Positions 50,001 to 63,336 of a stretch of DNA of 64,000 nt are shown piece by piece (within the stretch, counting starts at the first letter, position 1; each line of letters begins with the position of its first letter). The notes under the pieces are model-generated. The model was not told the DNA's origin. It made no database searches and worked only from the letters and a program-made list of their open reading frames with translations. This stretch comes from Neocallimastix lanati (nom. inval.) (lineage: Eukaryota > Neocallimastigomycota > Neocallimastigomycetes > Neocallimastigales > Neocallimastigaceae). A program made the position numbers and the translations under genes. Where the stretch lies: the NCBI GenBank assembly GCA_016946835.1, contig JACVTC010000053.1, forward strand, positions 673,501-737,500, in the 5' to 3' direction.

Positions 50001-51455
50001 AACTTGGATACTGTGAAAAAACTTGTTCAAAAAGGAATACCATTAAATGAAGTAGACCATCACGGTAGAAATGCTCTATTTTATTTATATCAGCCGATTA
50101 ACTGTTTACCTAAAGTAGGCTCAGCTTACGTTATGATGCTAAGTACGAGAGATTATGGTGCAAAACGTGATATTTTCAAATATTTAGTTGAAGAAGGAAT
50201 GGATATTAATTGTGAAAATGATGAAGGTGAAACTGTTCTTTTTTACATTAACGATTCTGAAATAATGAGATATGCCGTTGAACATGGAGCAGATGTCACT
50301 CATTGTAGTCATAGTGGACGAACGGTATTATTTAATTTAAATAATCTTGAAATGATAAAGTATGTTATCTCTAAGGGAGCTGATGCTTCCGTTAGAGACA
50401 AAGAAGGTCACACCGCAATCTATGAAAAAAGAAATTCTGATATCCAATTAGTTCATTATTTACTTCAGAATGGTGCAGATATAAAAGATTTCCAATTTTC
50501 ATGTAGAAGTGAATATGGATTTAATCTTCATCATCAAATTGAATTTCTTAAACAGGCATTAGATTCAGGTCTCAGTTTAGATACGGTAAATATTAATGAT
50601 GAAGAAGGAAAGAGAGAAAATCTTGTAAGAGAAACCCTTTTAGATTATATGATTAACTGTATTGAAAAATTTGAACCAAAAGATTTTATAGATATCCTAA
50701 TGAAAGCCATTGATAAAAAAGCATTTGATATTAAAAGAAAAAATTATAGTGACTGCTCACCACTACTCTACTTTATAAAAATTTTAAAAATAAAAAAAGT
50801 TAAAAATACTGAATTGTACTTTGACCTCATAAATTCAATGTTAGATTATGGAGCTCCATTAGAAGAAGTAGATAGAGAAGGGAAAACAGCGCTATTTTAT
50901 TCTTTAGAAGTTAGTTTTAATCTAATGAATCAATTGCTAAAGAGAGGGGCACATCTTTTAATCGTTAAAGAAGAAGAAAAAATTATTGTTAATGTTAAAA
51001 ACATTCTCTTACAAAAAAATATTTCGGACGCTGTCAAATATAAAATAATTGAAACTCTTCAATTAAATTTATCATTAGATTTTACAAAAAAAGTAGAGGA
51101 TATTTATCCAATTTTTATAGCTATTGAACAAAAATGTTATATGGTTGTCAAATATCTTATATCAAAGAATGCTTCTTTAACCAATTATAATGATCAAAAA
51201 GAAACAGTAATGGATGTTGCAAAACGAGTGGACGATCTTGCTATCATTAAATTAATATCTGAACAAAAAGAATGGATTGAATTTGAAAAAAATTTAGAAC
51301 AGAATAAAGTAAGAGTAGAAGGTGAAAAAGAGGAAAATAATAAAGAAGAAAATATTAAAAAAGAAGATGAGGTCAATAATGATGATGAAAGTATAGTAAA
51401 AGGACAAATAAAAAAAAAAGACAAAAAAAAGAAAAAGAGTAAAAATAAAAATTAA
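46633..51455 (+). CDS. Giant ankyrin-repeat protein (copy B)
   Basis: Proposed exons 46633-46672 (MILGLGLGSGNSQ), 46822-46840 and 47084-51455, giving 1476 residues. The reading frame of the large exon is open well upstream of 47361, and that upstream part aligns with copy A (IENCIEKDNFNKIKE against IEKCIKENNLNKIKN; GKTPLGEAL in both), so the start lies in the upstream exons. The body is ankyrin repeats collinear with copy A, including LMHCVCKRKNIEFLKKLID, DANGKTALMYLLSTKKATVK and a TPLIYAIDRGSFDLVKLLVE repeat. The shared C-terminal block ETVMDVAKRVDDLAIIKLIS and EQKEWIEFEKNLE is followed by a tail ending in a strongly basic Lys-rich stretch (KKKDKKKKKSKNKN), unlike the acidic tail of copy A. 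A tandem duplicate of copy A that has clearly diverged. The function is probably protein scaffolding; the 5' exons are less certain than the body. Confidence 0.83.
47001..47083. repeat. AAT microsatellite running into a splice acceptor
   Basis: A pure AAT run of about 80 bases ends in AATTAG, the proposed acceptor of the main exon of ankyrin copy B. In the exon's own frame the repeat reads as poly-isoleucine without a stop. Confidence 0.85.
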
Positions 51456-52468
51456 ACTATTAATTAATAATTATTTATAATATAATTAAAAAAAAAAAAA
51501 AACTATAAATAAAAAAAATTATAAAATAAAAAAAATTATAAATAAAAAAAATTATAAATAAAAAAAATTATAAATAAAAAAATTAAAATATAATATAAAA
51601 AATTAAAAAAGATACAAAAATCTAATTTTTTAATTAAATTAAATAATTAATAATAATAAGTAAATAAATTTTTAAAATATGGAAAAAGTAATAATTACTA
51701 ATTAAAAGTAATAGGATATTTTTATAATAAATTAAAATTATTTTTTGTGGAATTTTTTTCAATTATTAATTTATTATTGTATACATTAATGTATTGAAAT
51801 AGTTTAAAAATTTTAGATTTTTAAAAATTTTAATTTAAATGTTATTGGTTAAAATTTTTAGTTTAAATGATTGGATATTATTCAATTGTAAATTGTTTTT
51901 TTTTTTTTTTTTTTTTTTTTTGAATTTTTTTTTTTTATTTTAATAATAATTAAATTAATTTTTATTTAATGTAAATTTCTTTTATATTTTATAATGAAAT
52001 TATTATAATTAAATAATTGGTATAAATAATAGTAACAATTATTACTTTTTATTATTTATTATTTATAATTATTGTTAATAATTAATATTTATAATTATTG
52101 TTAATAATTATTATTTATTATTTCTTATTTATAATTATTATTTATTAGTATTATTTATTATTAATATTTATTATTATATTTTATTATAAAAAATTTATTT
52201 TTAAAAAAATATATTTAATATTATTTTATTAATATATATTAATATTTATATTTATTATTTAAACTTAATATACAATTATTTTTTAATTTTTCGATATAAA
52301 AAATTTTTTACATATTATAAAAAAAAAAAAAAATTTAAAAAATTTTATTCTACACCTAAATATATATATTTTTTTTTTCAATTTTTAAAAAATAATTTAT
52401 TATATATTTATTTATTATAATTTTTTATATACATATTATTTTTTGCTAGTATAAATTAATTATATAAA
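51456..52468. other. Intergenic region between ankyrin copy B and BRX1
   Basis: About 1 kb of AT-rich sequence with AAATTATAAATAAA repeats (51510-51590), a T run (51897-51921) and ATTTATTATT runs. No gene. The BRX1 promoter must lie at its right end. Confidence 0.65.
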
Positions 52469-52734
52469 ATGGGTAAAAGAAGAGAAGTTATTGCCACTAG
52501 TAAGCAAAATATTGATATGGATTATGATTCTTCATCTGATGAAGAAAATACTTCATTAGGTAAAAAAGCTTTGCTTTCCATGGCTAAATTAAATAGTGGT
52601 GAAGAAATGGAAGTTGATGAAGAAGAAACAAAGACTGTTGAAAATAAAGATAACCAACCAAAAGAATTTAAAAATAGACAAAGAGTTATGCTTCTTTGTT
52701 CAAGAGGTATCACCGCTAGGTAAAAATTATAAAT

Positions 52735-52800
<66 letters not shown>

Positions 52801-53016
52801 TGTAATATACAAAAAAAAAAAAAAAAAAAAAAAAGAATAAAAGGAAAGGAAAGGAAAGGAAAGAGATTTCAAATTAGAATCAATTATTTTCAATGTCATT
52901 AAATATAATTGAATATAGTTAATGGAATACAAATAATTATATTGAAAGATTAAACCCAACAAGAAGAATTAATAGAATGATAAAGAACCGTTACATAGAT
53001 GTTTTATTATATCAAA

Positions 53017-53047
<31 letters not shown>

Positions 53048-53648
53048 TAAAATAAAATAATAATATTTAAAAATCAATATGAATTGAACCATGAAGAATT
53101 TCATTAAAGAATATGGAATTTCTTATCTAATACAAATCAATGATATGGGATTAATAATTAAATTTCTTTTATTAACAAATTTCAACAAATATATAAATAT
53201 TTTTTTCAATAAATGAATAAGATTTATACTTAGAAAATGGAATGAAAAAGTAAAATTTTAACAATTTATTTATATATATATATTTATGAAATAGACATCG
53301 TCACTTAATGTCAGATTTACAGGCCCTTTTACCACACGCTAAGAAAGGTATATTTAAAATTAAAATTTATATATATAGGAACAAAATGGAAAAAAAATAT
53401 ACTAACAATTTATATAAAATTTTATTAAATTAATTAATAGATAGTAAACTTGATTCTAAGAGTAAATTATACATTCTTAATGAATTAGCTGATATTAATA
53501 ACTGTAACAACTGTATCTACTTCGAAGGTAGAAAACATACCGATTTATATATGTGGATTTCAAAAACTCCAAATGGTCCTAGTATTAAATTCCATGTTAC
53601 TAATAGTAAGTAAATTAGATATTAAAGGTTTTTATTATTATTATTATA

Positions 53649-53680
<32 letters not shown>

Positions 53681-54841
53681 AAATTTATTTATCTAATATA
53701 TATATAATATTATCATTATTATTCTTTTTATATATTTTATAAAATTTTCTTTACAATTTAATACTCGATTTTTATAAAATTCAATATAATAATAATATAA
53801 TATATATGTATATATTAATTATTTAATTTTTATATTCCAATAATAATTTATAATACGAAAAAATAAAAGTTCATACTATGAGTGAATTACATTTAACCGG
53901 TAATTGTTTAAAAGGTTCAAGACCAATTGTTTCCTTTGATAAAACTTTTGATTCTACTCCACACTATAAATTAATTAAGGAAGTTTTATTACATGTTAGT
54001 AAATAAGAAAAAAAACAATATTAAAAATATATATATATAATAATTGATAAACCAATGAATAATAAATTTTAATTATTTTTTTCTTTTTTCTTTTTAATTT
54101 TTTTTTAATTTTATTTTATTTTGTTCACCTTTTTCAATAAATAATGAATTGTTGATAATAAAAATTATAAAAGAACTTCAGTACTCCAACTACTTCTAGA
54201 AGAATAAAACCATTTGTTGATCATGTTATAACATTCTCCATTGTTGATGGAAGAATATGGTTCAGAAACTATCAAGTATGACTTATAATAAATTTATTAT
54301 AATATAAAATACTTTATAAATTTAAAAGTAAAAAAAAAAAAGATGATGTTTTATTAATAAGAAAGTATATATATATATGTATATATATATATTATATTAT
54401 ATAATTATAAATATTAGATAGTAGAAAAGGATGATGGCACTAAGAAAGAAAAAGAAATGTCTTTAGTTGAAATTGGTCCAAGATTTGTATTACAAGTTAT
54501 GAGAATCTTTGATGGTTCATTCTGTGGTTCAACATTATACAAGAATGGAGAATTCGTATCACCAAATATGGTAAAGAAAAAAAAAATAATAATTTTTTTA
54601 TTTTACGTTTTTTATAAATATTCATTTAAATTTATAATATATAATTTTTAATTTTTTTTATTAAACAAAAAAAAAAAACTATTTTTTTTTTTCAATTTTT
54701 GAAATACAGATAAGAAGATTCCAAAAGCAAGAAATGTCTATGAAATACAATGCTCGTGTTAACAAGAATCTTGATCATGCTAAACGTCTTGAAGAAGCTA
54801 ATAACTTGCCAAGTGATCCATTAGATGAAGTTTTCAAATAA
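52469..54841 (+). CDS. BRX1: Ribosome biogenesis protein BRX1 (Brix domain)
   Basis: Seven exons: 52469-52719, 53295-53347, 53441-53605, 53870-53994, 54174-54275, 54418-54570, 54710-54841. All are GT-AG and in frame, giving 326 residues (yeast about 290, human about 350). An acidic N-terminal tail (residues about 17-65) precedes the Brix domain. It begins KNRQRVMLLCSRGITARYRH and continues with ALLPHAKKDSKLDSKSKL, LNELADINNCNNCIYFEGRK, HTMSELHLTGNCLKGSRP, FSTPTTSRRIKPFVDHV, DGRIWFRNYQ, EIGPRFVLQVMRIFDGSF and LYKNGEFVSPN. BRX1 acts in the nucleolus with EBP2 in early 60S subunit assembly and rRNA binding. The acceptor at 54173 was chosen over one at 54181 because the latter brings an immediate stop and loses the conserved FSTP. 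The 575-base first intron carries A and TA runs. Confidence 0.95.
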
Positions 54842-55080
54842 AGGGAAATAATATAAAAAAAAAAAATATTTAAAATAATAATGATTAAACTATAATAATA
54901 CAATAAGATAAAAAAAAAACATAATATAGATCTGTATAACACTAATAATAATAGATATTATCAAATTTTCAATTCATGTTTTAATAATATTTAAATAAAA
55001 ACAAAAAAATTTTTTAATCATATTTTTTTAAAATTATATTAATACTATATTTATAAATTTTTTTAAAATTATAAAATAAA

Positions 55081-55111
<31 letters not shown>

Positions 55112-55393
55112 TAATATTATTATTTTTTAATTAAAATTCCTTTTATAACTAATTTATATTAATCGTAGTTAAACAATAATATATAAATATTTTTATTTTA
55201 TGTTAACTTCATATATATATATATAACAAAACTTAAAAATTAAAAGTTTTATTTTTTATTATAAAGAATTAACAATTTAAGAAAAAAAAGTGGAAAAAAA
55301 GATAATTTCAATCCTTTAAAATATATATATATATATTTCAAGTTCTAAGAATTATTATATATATATTTTTTTTATATAATAAGATTATGGTGA

Positions 55394-55429
<36 letters not shown>

Positions 55430-55968
55430 TAGAAATTTTTTCCAAAATAATTTGTTATGTTTTAATCCCTTACAAAAAAAAATAATAATAATAATATATA
55501 TTTATATAATTTTATATAAAATTTTTTATCCTAAATATTTTTATATAATATTTAATATATTTTCATTCCATAAATTTTAAACTCATATGAAAAAAACCAA
55601 CAAATCATTTTTAATTCCAATCAGTAATAAAATTATTTCAAATATTATCTTTAATATACACTTTAATAACAACTTTTTATTATTATTATTATTATTATTT
55701 AATTTTATTAAAATAATTTTTTTTAATTTACAATAATATTCTTTTTTCTGTATAATTTATTTACATATACAGGGAACGTTTTCTCTTTTTCCTTTTTTTT
55801 TCCTTTTTTTTTTTTTCTTTTTTAAATATTATTTGCAAATATTATTCTTGGTTTATTATTATTATTATAATTTCTTCTTCAGTATGTATTGTATGTGTAA
55901 ATGAATTATTTCTTTTTTTTTTTTTCGATAAAATTTTTTTGTTGTTTAAATAATAATTTTTAAGCTAG

Positions 55969-55999
<31 letters not shown>

Positions 56000-56155
56000 T
56001 ATTATTATTATTAATTCATTTATTTAAAACTTTAAGTAATTAAAAAAAAAATATATAGTATTAAGATTTCTCCTTATCTTTATTTTAAAAAAAAAATAAA
56101 AATTTTTAAAAAATAGATTATTTTATTATTACTATTTAGTTTTCTATAATTAAAT
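54842..56155. other. Intergenic region between convergent BRX1 and AlaRS
   Basis: About 1.3 kb holding the 3' flanks of two convergent genes. It shows T runs (55398-55428, 55975-55999), AAT/TTA microsatellites and TA runs. No gene or defined terminator. Confidence 0.65.
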
Positions 56156-59100
56156 TTAGAGAGAAGCAACCTTTAACTTAGCGAATTCATCAGCTAACTT
56201 TAAAGCTTCATCAACAGCAGCAACTTCAGTACCAGAACCTTGGGCAGAAACATCCTTACCACCCTTCTTTCCACCAACCTTTTCAGAAACAACACTAGCC
56301 CAATCGATGGCCTTAAAACCAGCCTTAGTGAATTCCTTTGGTACAATACATTGGTGGCTGACACGACCAGCAGCTTCATCAACAGAAATGAATAAAGCAG
56401 CCTTGTTCTTTAAACCCTTAATGTAGTTAACAGCACCAGCAACAGCCTTTGAGTTACTACCAGCATTTAATTGTAAAACGAAGTACTTAGCTTCTGGGTT
56501 CTTTTCAACTTCAGTCTTAACGAATTCAGTAACTTCCTTGATTTGAGCAGCCTTTCTAGCCTTTTCAGAATCATCGAAAGCCTTCTTAATAGCATTGTAT
56601 TCATCTCTGTACTTTTGCTTAGCAACAAATGGTAAAACAGAACCATCAAGTTCCTTTAAGAAAGTCTTTAAAGTGTTTTCAAGTTCAGCACCCTTTAAGG
56701 TCTTTAAGGCTTCAATCTTTGGAGCAAAGAGCTTAGCGTTTTCAATTACCTTAGCGGCTTCATCAGCAGTAAGAGCAGTAATACGACGAATTCCCTTAGC
56801 AATACTAGCTTCTTCAATAACAACTAATAGCTTAATTTCACCAGTAGAGTTAACATGTGTACCACCACAGAATTCCATGGAAGTAGTACGCCATTTTTCA
56901 TTAGATACATCCTTAATAACTTCAGCAACATCAAAACCTATAGAAACAACTCTAACTGGATCTGGGTAAACTTCACCAAAAACAGCTCTAATACCATTGA
57001 TTTGCTTACCAATAGCGGTAGAAACTTCTTGAGTGTAAACCTTTAAATCTCTCTTAATAAAATCGTTACAGATGTTTTCAACCTTTTCAATGTCACTAGC
57101 TGGAATAGCGTTCTTACAAGTGAAATCAAATCTTAACTTTTCAGCATTAACAAGGGAACCCTTTTGGTCAACAGTGTCACCAATAATTTCTCTTAAAGCA
57201 AAGTTTAAGATGTGAGTACCAGTGTGGTTGTTTTGAATTAAATCTCTACGGTCTTCATCATAAGCAGCAACAATTTCATCGTTAACAGCGAATGAACCGT
57301 ATTTTAAGTAACCAACATGAAGAACGTAACCACCGTAAGTTTGAACAGATTCAACAGCGAAATCAGCCTTACCATCAATAGTAATGGTACCAAAATCATA
57401 TTCTTGACCACCTTGTTCGGCGTACATGTTAGTCTTATCTAAGATAACACCGAAGTTCTTAGCATAACCTTCATCAACATTATCAACAAATTTACCATCA
57501 ACATATAAAGCCTTAATATTAGCAGTAATAGCACCACGTTCTATTTTATTATATATACATAATAATTTAAATTAATCAATGAATTAACAATTCAATATAT
57601 AATAGTAAGAAAGAAAGTAAATAATATATATATATATTATATAACATTAATGTATGCATATGTATATATTAATATTATATTATATTAAATCATTCAAATT
57701 ATTTAATAATTTCAAATATCTATATTTCTATAACTTATTCTTTCATATTTATAAATATAAAAATTTTTTAAAAAAAATTAATAATAATTATTATTATTAT
57801 AATTACCATATTTAGCAGAATCATCAGTCTTTGGAACAGCATCATTCTTATCTAAAGCACCAATAGCATGAACATCCAAAGTAACAACTTCAGCCTTGTT
57901 ACCGTTCTTACAAGCCTTAGATCTTTCTCTAGCTTCTTCTTGAGCAGCAAGGAATTCTTGTTGGTTAATGGTCATACCATTTTCTTCAGCCATTAATGTA
58001 GTAAGATCGACTGGGAAACCGTAAGTATCATAAAGTCTCCAAACATCGGCACCCTTAATGACCTTAGAACCTTGTTCCTTAGTCTTAGCAATGCAAGCAT
58101 CGAAAAGCTTTTCACCTCTATCTAAGGTTCTAGCGAAACTCTTTTCTTCTTCATCTAAGATTTCCTTTAAATCAGCAACATTCTTGGTAATTTCTGGATA
58201 AGTGTCACCCTAAAAATAATTAAAAATAATTAAAAATAATTCAATATAAATAAAAAAATAAGTAAATAAAAATAAAATATTAAGTAACATTCCAAAAATA
58301 TAATTAATTATATATTTAATTTATTATTTCAATTTTATAAATCATAAAATAAAAATTATATAAATATTTGTATATAGATGTTTCATTTTAAAAGAATTTA
58401 CCATTTCAGAAATAACAACATCAACTAATTGGGAGAAGAAGTTACCAATTTGAACACCGAACTTACGTCTAGCGAAACGAGCACCTCTACGTAAGATTCT
58501 TCTAAGAACATAACCTCTACCTTCGTTAGATGGAACACCACCATCACTAATGGCGAAAGTTAAAGTTCTAGTGTGATCAGCAATAACACGATAAGCGGTA
58601 TCCATACCATTAACATCTTCAGCACCAACCTTACCAGTGTATGGAGCAGCACCAGTTAATTTTTGGATGGCATTGAAAAGACCAGTGAAAGCATCAGTAT
58701 CATAGTTAGACATCTTGTTTTGAAGAACAGAGACAACACGTTCTAAACCCATACCAGTATCAATGTGCTTACTTGGAAGTGGACGAAGAGAACCATCAGC
58801 TTCACGGTTGTATTGCATGAAGACAAGGTTCCAGATTTCAATAACTTCTGGATCATCCATATTAACAAGACTAGCTGCATTACGTCCACCTTTTCTATCA
58901 TAGTGAAGTTCACAGCATGGACCACATGGTCCTTGATCACCCATTTCTATTATTATTTTATTATAATTTATAATATATAAATATTAATTACTAATGTTAA
59001 AAACAAACTATGATATATCCATTGATATATTGATATATGCATATTATTAATTTATATATTAACATATATAAAATTCTTATATTAACTGTGTAAATAAAAA

Positions 59101-60248
59101 TATATATATTAATAATAATAATAATATATACTAACCCCAGAAGTTATCCTTACTACCGAATGGTAATAAACGATCAGCTGGAATACCTAAATCTAACCAA
59201 ATTTGACGACATTCAAGATCAGCTTCAAGACCAAGCTTTTCATCACCACCGAAATATGTAATGTAAAGACGGTCAGCTGGAAGCTTATAAACTTCAGTAA
59301 GTAATTCCCAAGCCATTTTAATAGCTCCTTCCTTGAAGTAATCACCGAAAGACCAGTTACCAAGCATTTCGAAGAAAGTGTGGTGATAGACATCCTTACC
59401 AACATCATCTAAATCATTGTGCTTACCACCTTTAAATAATTAAATTTATAAATAAATATATATTAATAAAATTAAATAAATATCAAAATAATAATTAATT
59501 ATTATAAATTTTTTAATATTAATATATTAAAATAATAATATTTAAAAAAGAATAATATTAAATTTAAATTGATAATTACCTGCACGAATGCACTTTTGAG
59601 AGTTACAAGCTCTCTTAAGCTTAGCCATATCAGAGTTTGGATCGACAACACCAAGGAAAATTGGCTTGTACTATAATATTTTATATTTCAAAAATAAATT
59701 ATAGCTTATTAATATTTTAAACATTTCCACAATTCATAATTTATATTCTAATAATTGCTAACATAAAAATATAGAAATAAATATATAATTATTCTGTATT
59801 ATAATATTTTTTCACATTTTTAATTTATATAACATATTTAATAATTATGAAAAAAGATTCACATAAAAAAAACTTTTTTTATTAAATTTTTAAATATCAT
59901 ATTTTTATATATATTATTCTATTTTTCTTTTAAAAAAAAAGTATTTATTTTATTAATAATATTTTTTTATTTTAATCTTTTTGTTCTGTTATAATATATA
60001 ATGCTTATAAATTATTGAGTTAATATAAAAATTATATACTATCTTGCTGAAATATTTGTTGCAATTTTTTTTTTATTAAATTATTATTGGATTTTTACTT
60101 GGTTCATTCCAGCGTTGGCAAAAAGAAGAGTTGGATCATCATGTGGAATAGTAGAAGAAGATGGAACATAAGTATGTTCATGACCTTCAAAGAACTTAAT
60201 GAATTGTTCTCTAACTCTTTTGGTAGTCCAGTAAACTTCTTCAGACAT
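56156..60248 (-). CDS. Alanyl-tRNA synthetase, cytosolic type
   Basis: Six exons on the minus strand: 60248-60099, 59670-59580, 59429-59136, 58946-58402, 58209-57807, 57540-56156. All are GT-AG and in frame, giving 955 residues (yeast 958, human 968). It attaches alanine to tRNA-Ala. The class II catalytic core is complete: the N-terminal [14 protein letters not shown] motif, [44 protein letters not shown] and [19 protein letters not shown]. The editing domain has HTGTH (600-604) and CGGTH (719-723), the four zinc-binding positions that clear mischarged Ser-tRNA. The C-terminal C-Ala domain with a GGKKGGKD segment is present. The protein starts MSEEVYWTT with no presequence. Upstream in the same frame only nine sense codons precede a TAA, so there is no room for an alternative targeting start of the yeast ALA1 kind. 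Codon use is more GC-rich than that of its neighbours, as expected for a highly expressed gene. Confidence 0.96.
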
Positions 60249-60896
60249 GTTTAATTTTTTTTTATTTTTAAATACTTAAAGTATTAAAATTTTTTTTATT
60301 AATTTAATTAATATTAAATTAACTAAAGAGGTATAGAAATAAAATTATATTTTTTTTTATTAAAAAAAAATAATAAATTATTTCAGATTTTAACTAGCTT
60401 TTTAAAATTATTTAAAAGTGTGGAAGTGAAGAAAAAAGAAAAAAAAAAAATTTTTAGGAATTATAAATTTATTTATTCCAAGATATGAAAATTTTCAAAT
60501 TTACTACATTAAATCAATACATTCTTAATAATATATGTGAATACATAAAAAAATAGTATAAAATAATATAAATATGTATTGTTATATATTATAATTTTTA
60601 AAAAAAATTTTTTTTTTGAAATAATGGTTTATATCCAATCAGTAATTAATAAAGCAATATATTATATATTTACAATTTAATTTTTATATATTAATATTTA
60701 AAATATATGATCGATAATTATTAAATTGATACTAATTTATAGATCTTTCAATTATCCATTAATATTCACTGAAAAACTAAATAAATACATTTAAATATCA
60801 AAATACTACCTATTATTATTGACTAATTATTTATTATAAAAAATTTTTTTATAGTATTATTATATATATCTTTTTTATTATAAATACTTTTTACTT

Positions 60897-61288
<392 letters not shown>

Positions 61289-62405
61289 TAATTTATAATT
61301 TATAATTAATTTTAACTTGTACTTTTTTAATTATTAAGTTATTATAAATAATTCTTTAATTCGATTATATGAATATCAACAATTTAAATGTTTTACTTTC
61401 AATAAAAATAATAATTGATTATATTATTATTCAATTATGTGTAGATAAACATTATAGTAATTTAAATATCTATATAACTTTGATAAGATATATTATTTTA
61501 AATTTGTTTATAATTAATTTTAAGAATTCATGAATTCATTAGCAAAATGACATTATAAAATATATTTTCCCATCTAATACAAAAATTTATTATTTTAATT
61601 TTTATGATTGTAAAACCCACATTAAAAATGATATAACTAAATTCATAGTATATTAATTATTTATTAAGTTTTTATATCTATTTAATAGAAAATATTTATT
61701 CAGTATTCATTATTAATTGTTTTATTTTTATTTTTATTTGTATATTTAATTTTTGTTTTGTTTATTAAAATACTTAAAAGTATTTATTTATAAAATTATA
61801 TATATATATATATATAACGCTTTTATTTTCAATTTTAATTTTTGTGTAAATTTTTATTTATTTTATTTTTTTATAACAAAATTTTAAAAATTAATAGCAT
61901 GGTTTCACAAATTTAATTATAAAAAAATTTTTTTTTAATAATTATTCCTTTTTATTTTTATTTAATTACAGGTTTAAATATTTTAGCCAGTTTCTTTTGG
62001 CATATTAAAATACAATATTATAATTATTATTAACATTACAAATAATATTAAAATTATAATAATTATTTAAAATTAAATAAAATAAAAATAAATTCTATAT
62101 AGATGGCAATAATTATTTTTTAAAACATAGATTAAACTATATTTTTATAAATACTTAAAGAAAGTTTAATTTCTTTTTTTGCTTTGTTTTGTTTTGTTTT
62201 GTTTTCCTTTTTTGGTAAAATAACTTATTATAAATTACTTGGTACATAAAAATTAAAATAATTTATATAACTATGTATTTAATATGAGGCGTAAATCATT
62301 AAATTTTAAAGTTGTTATTCATATATGTGATGTGACGTATATAATAATGAAAGAAATTTTATTATAAATAATAAAAATTTATAACATATAAATATACCTA
62401 TTATT

Positions 62406-62419
62406 AAATAATAATAATA

Positions 62420-62476
<57 letters not shown>
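62406..62476. repeat. AAT trinucleotide microsatellite
   Basis: Almost pure AAT run adjoining the first TTTTTAAGACAGTAATA copy. Confidence 0.95.
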
Positions 62477-62559
62477 TTTTTAAGACAGTAATAATAAAAG
62501 TAATATTCATAATTATTTTTAAGACAGTAATAATAATAATAATATTACTGTCTTAAAAA
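62476..62559. repeat. AAGACAGTAATA direct and inverted repeats, hairpin
   Basis: Three copies of TTTTTAAGACAGTAATA lie within 84 bases: a direct copy at 62476-62492, another at 62516-62532 and its exact 17-base inverse at 62543-62559. The last two form a perfect hairpin with a 10-base AAT loop. It could be a tiny foldback element (MITE-like) or a replication-slippage product. No target-site duplication could be fixed in this AT-rich setting. Confidence 0.7.
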
Positions 62560-63336
62560 AATATGTGAAATACATAAAAGTAATTTAATTTCCTAAATTT
62601 TCATTAGTACAAATTATTGTTTTTTTATTATTATTATATTATATATAATTATTAATTTCTTTTTTTAATTATTTAACTATTAAATTTTTTTCCATAATAA
62701 TATATATATCAATATTAATTATTTATATATTAAATAACAAAATAAATATTTAAAAAAAAAATTGTATATAAGAGTTTAAAAAATAATTAAATAAACATAA
62801 TATATAAGGACTTCTTAATTATTTTTATTTTTGTTTGGATTTTCAAAGTTATAAATTATATAATAACAATTTTATTATTATTACTTTGTATCGTTTATAA
62901 TTAAAAAGAAAAAGGTTTTATATTAATAATATCGTTATTAATAAATAATATTATATTATTTCCTTATTTACTTAAAAAAAAAAAGGAAATGAATATACTC
63001 TAATTAAAACAACGAAAAAAAAAATAATAATAATAAAACTATAAAAAAAAACTTATAAAGTAATAATCTATAAAATAATATATTGTTTAAGAAAGAATAA
63101 TAAAAAAAAAATAAATTATATAAAAAGAACTAACATAAAATAAAGAATAAAAAATAAAATAATAAAACGAAACATAAATAAATGTAATACTGAATTGTAG
63201 AAAGTTTTTTTTTTTTTAAAATAAATAATAACAAAATACATCCAATATAAAATATAACAAAAAACAATAACCAAAGAGTAGAGGCTTTATTAAACTAACA
63301 TATTAATTAAAAATTAATAGAATTTATAGTAAAAAG

